Shown here in pieces: positions 33,877-35,749 of a DNA stretch of 35,749 bases. The stretch covers positions 1 to 35,749 of the forward strand of contig CAIUWU010000097.1 in assembly GCA_903902945.1 (NCBI GenBank), in the 5' to 3' direction. The DNA comes from an uncultured Pseudomonadota bacterium. Lineage in GTDB: Bacteria; Pseudomonadota; Gammaproteobacteria; Methylococcales; Methylomonadaceae. Position 1 is the first letter of the stretch. Each line of letters opens with the position of its first letter. Below the pieces are notes generated by a model. It was not told the DNA's origin and made no database searches. It saw only the letters and a list, made by a program, of their open reading frames with translations. A program made the translations under genes and the position numbers.

Positions 33877-35211
33877 TTACCAAGCACCCATGGCTTGTTT
33901 CAGATCGCCTTCGGCGCGCAAGGCTTCGAAGCGAGCGTTGATTTGACGGTTAAGGGCTTTGTCGAGTGCGACCTGAGCTTCCAGGTAGCGGGTGACGGTG
34001 ACGGTGCCGGCTTGCCGTTGTAAGCTGACCAGCCGCAATGCTTCTTCGGCGGCCTGACAGGCAGTCACACTGATCTGATAACGATTCAGTGTTTCTTGCA
34101 GGCGTAACTGGGCGGATTTGAGTTGATTTTCAATATTCAAGCGCGACTGGCGCAATTGCTCTCGGGCTGCGGTCAGTTCATGTTCGGCTTTATGAATTTT
34201 TTCCTGGGTGGCGAAACCGGAAAACAAATCCATTTCAACCACAACACCGGCCGTCATATTGTCGCGACTGCTACTGTAAGCCAGATTTCTGCTGTCGGAG
34301 CCATAGCTGATCATGGCATCGGCGCGCGGCAGATGCGCGGCTTGCGCGGCCGACAGGTGTTGTTCGGCGATCGCAACGCGTTGTTCGGCGGCTTGTAGTT
34401 CCGGATGTTGAGCCAGCGCCTGATCGAGCAATGATGCAAAAGTTGCCGGTGGCTTTGGTAGCACCGGGTTGTCGCCGGCCTGTATGCTGAAAACTTGTTG
34501 ACTGTCGAGGCCGAGCAGGGTTTTGAGCATGCTGTGCGCCAGTTCGACGGCATTATGTGCGTGAACTTTGGCATCCTGGGCTTCGGCCAGCTGCACTTGC
34601 AGCGACAGCAGATCGGATTTTAGTGTGCTGCCAGCATCGAAACCGGCCTGGCTCTGTTGCAGTTCGCTTTGCACCGCTTCGATGGAACGCTGGCTGACGC
34701 GTTCGGCGTCCTGCGCGGCCAGTTCACTGTAATAGGTGCTGGTGACATGATTCATCAGCCGGTTGCGGGCAGCGGCGGTGTCAAGTTCGCTGCTTGCTTT
34801 GTTCAGTTCGGCTGCCTGACTGTTGTAATAATCCTGACCGCCGCGAAACAGACTGTAACTGGCGCTGACCTGCGGACGGTAATTATCGACGAAACCCGGG
34901 TAATTGAAGTTGCCGCTGTTCATGTCCAGCCGGCGCTGGGCAATGATCATGGCAAAGGCCTGGGCGGGATTGTTGCTGTATTGGTAGGACAGACTGGTTT
35001 TGATCTGCGGATAAAAACTGGATAAGGCTTCACCCAGCTGGGCATCGGCCTGAGCAATACGCGCCTGCATGATATGCATTTCGGGATTGTTGGCCAGGGC
35101 CATATCAATCGCTTGTTGCAGGGTGTAGCTGCGAGTCTGTTCATCAGCCTGCGCTGAGCTTATCAATAAGGCAAGGCTGGCGCCTGCCAACCAGAAGCGT
35201 ATCGGTGTCAT
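33877..35211 (-). CDS. TolC-family outer-membrane channel protein
   Basis: This is the outer-membrane efflux protein of the tripartite RND system. From ATG 35211 it has 444 residues, with a signal peptide ending SSAQA before DEQTRSYTLQQAIDMALANNP. Two repeats of the OEP domain with long alpha-helical hairpins follow. A frame extending to TTG 35247 only adds non-signal residues. It is the first gene of the channel-adaptor-pump operon. The start is only 23 nt from the hairpin behind cydX. Confidence 0.94.
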   Translation of the reverse strand: MTPIRFWLAGASLALLISSAQADEQTRSYTLQQAIDMALANNPEMHIMQARIAQADAQLGEALSSFYPQIKTSLSYQYSNNPAQAFAMIIAQRRLDMNSGNFNYPGFVDNYRPQVSASYSLFRGGQDYYNSQAAELNKASSELDTAAARNRLMNHVTSTYYSELAAQDAERVSQRSIEAVQSELQQSQAGFDAGSTLKSDLLSLQVQLAEAQDAKVHAHNAVELAHSMLKTLLGLDSQQVFSIQAGDNPVLPKPPATFASLLDQALAQHPELQAAEQRVAIAEQHLSAAQAAHLPRADAMISYGSDSRNLAYSSSRDNMTAGVVVEMDLFSGFATQEKIHKAEHELTAAREQLRQSRLNIENQLKSAQLRLQETLNRYQISVTACQAAEEALRLVSLQRQAGTVTVTRYLEAQVALDKALNRQINARFEALRAEGDLKQAMGAW

Positions 35212-35233
35212 AGTGTCTGATCTTGGGGAAAAG

Positions 35234-35261
35234 GCCGGCGCCGCCAATCGGCAGCGCCGGC
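35234..35261 (-). terminator. Terminator of the cytochrome bd operon
   Basis: GCCGGCGC / GCGCCGGC forms an 8-bp stem, extended inwards by GCC/GGC with an AATC loop. On the minus strand it is followed by CTTTTCC. It lies 16 nt past the cydX stop. Confidence 0.7.
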
Positions 35262-35276
35262 ATATTGCGGCAACTC

Positions 35277-35417
35277 TTATGAGGGGTTTTTCAAACTGTC
35301 ACAAGACTGGTCGATACCGTGTGTATCAATGTCACACACTGATTCCAGCCACATGGCGTTAATGATGGCGAAGGAACAGGCAAAGCCAACGCCGAGTATC
35401 CAGGCAAAATACCACAT
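35277..35417 (-). CDS. cydX: Cytochrome bd-I oxidase small subunit CydX
   Basis: CydX is a single-helix subunit needed for stable, active cytochrome bd oxidase in the inner membrane. This 46-codon gene begins MWYFAWILGVGFACSF, nearly identical to E. coli CydX (MWYFAWILGTLLACSF). The conserved glutamate (E25) ends the helix. AAGGAG lies 8 nt before the ATG. The tail after residue 27 is unlike E. coli and contains C28 and C39. The gene follows cydB by 16 nt. Confidence 0.95.
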   Translation of the reverse strand: MWYFAWILGVGFACSFAIINAMWLESVCDIDTHGIDQSCDSLKNPS

Positions 35418-35433
35418 GATAATGTCTCCTTAA

Positions 35434-35749
35434 TCAGTACAAAGTGTGAGTGTCTTTAATAATCGAGGCTTCGGTAATGCTGCCCCAGATCACTTTATAA
35501 ACCCAGCGGGTATACAGCAGCACGATGGGCAGGAACACAATGGTGATCCAGAACGCCAATACCAGCGTGGTATGACTGGAGGTCGCATCCCACAAGGTCA
35601 GGCTCGAGCCGGGTGCAGTTGACGAAATCAGCAGGAACGGAAACAGGCCAAAGCCGAGGGTCAGCAACATGCCGGCAATACCCAGACAGCTGAATACGAA
35701 AGCCGCTGTGGTTGATGTGCCACGGCCCAGTAACCAGGCCAGCGCCAGT
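35434..35749 (-). CDS. cydB: Cytochrome bd oxidase subunit II, C-terminal part (5' end outside window)
   Basis: CydB is the second subunit of the cytochrome bd quinol oxidase. Only the last 104 codons are present, and the frame stays open to the right edge. GFGLFPFLLISSTAP, SSLTLWDATSSHTTL and the ending IIKDTHTLY match the CydB C-terminus (E. coli ends RNTHSLY). Two transmembrane helices are visible. Upstream should be cydA, outside the window. Confidence 0.95.
   Translation of the reverse strand, partial: LALAWLLGRGTSTTAAFVFSCLGIAGMLLTLGFGLFPFLLISSTAPGSSLTLWDATSSHTTLVLAFWITIVFLPIVLLYTRWVYKVIWGSITEASIIKDTHTLY

Overview
This window looks like ordinary core chromosome of a gammaproteobacterium. 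The evidence is conserved gene order shared with Pseudomonas-type genomes: ffs-dnaX-ybaB-recR, rne facing rluC-HAD-sppA, bamA-skp-fabZ-lpxA-rnhB-dnaE, and rnr-rlmB. Protein lengths and active-site spacing also match the E. coli orthologues closely. A type I methanotroph or relative (Methylococcales) would fit the style of the accessory genes, but no diagnostic methane or methanol gene is present, so this is only a guess. I see no prophage, insertion sequence, CRISPR array or tRNA. Almost all genes are on the minus strand. The exceptions are the glycosyltransferase, the cold-shock gene and rne.

Layout from left to right. At 2-1672 is the 3' part of a membrane glycosyltransferase gene that runs off the left edge. 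A cold-shock gene (1975-2184) follows with its own promoter and a terminator shared with the convergent recR. Next is a minus-strand unit of 4.5S/SRP RNA, dnaX, ybaB and recR (2236-4917). An envelope and RNA-modification unit of rluC, a HAD phosphatase and an SppA-like peptidase (4987-7562) is divergent from rne (7953-10127), which has a long structured leader. The outer-membrane and replication cluster bamA-skp-fabZ-lpxA-rnhB-dnaE (10177-18566) lacks the lpxD and lpxB genes that normally sit inside it.

At 18727-23405 rnr and rlmB are joined, by overlapping or nearly touching genes, to a small monoheme cytochrome c and a flavocytochrome c sulfide dehydrogenase flavoprotein. This mixes RNA maturation with sulfide oxidation in one apparent operon. 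Upstream lie a small exported protein (23517-23963) and a two-gene envelope unit, a large lipoprotein plus an AsmA-like DUF748 protein with a Pro-Thr repeat linker (24063-28795). After hslR (28930-29328) comes a complete three-gene RND efflux system, outer-membrane channel then adaptor then pump (29503-35211). The window ends in the 3' end of a cytochrome bd oxidase operon: cydX (46 codons) and the C-terminal part of cydB.

The most useful second looks are the missing lpxD and lpxB genes, the predicted C10-type acyl ruler residue in LpxA, the rnr-rlmB-fccAB linkage, the SRP RNA apparently cut from the dnaX transcript, the hairpin-rich rne leader, the predicted membrane helix of RNase E, the CydX variant with a cysteine-bearing tail, and the DUF748/lipoprotein pair. 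No clearly new defence or mobile system is visible.
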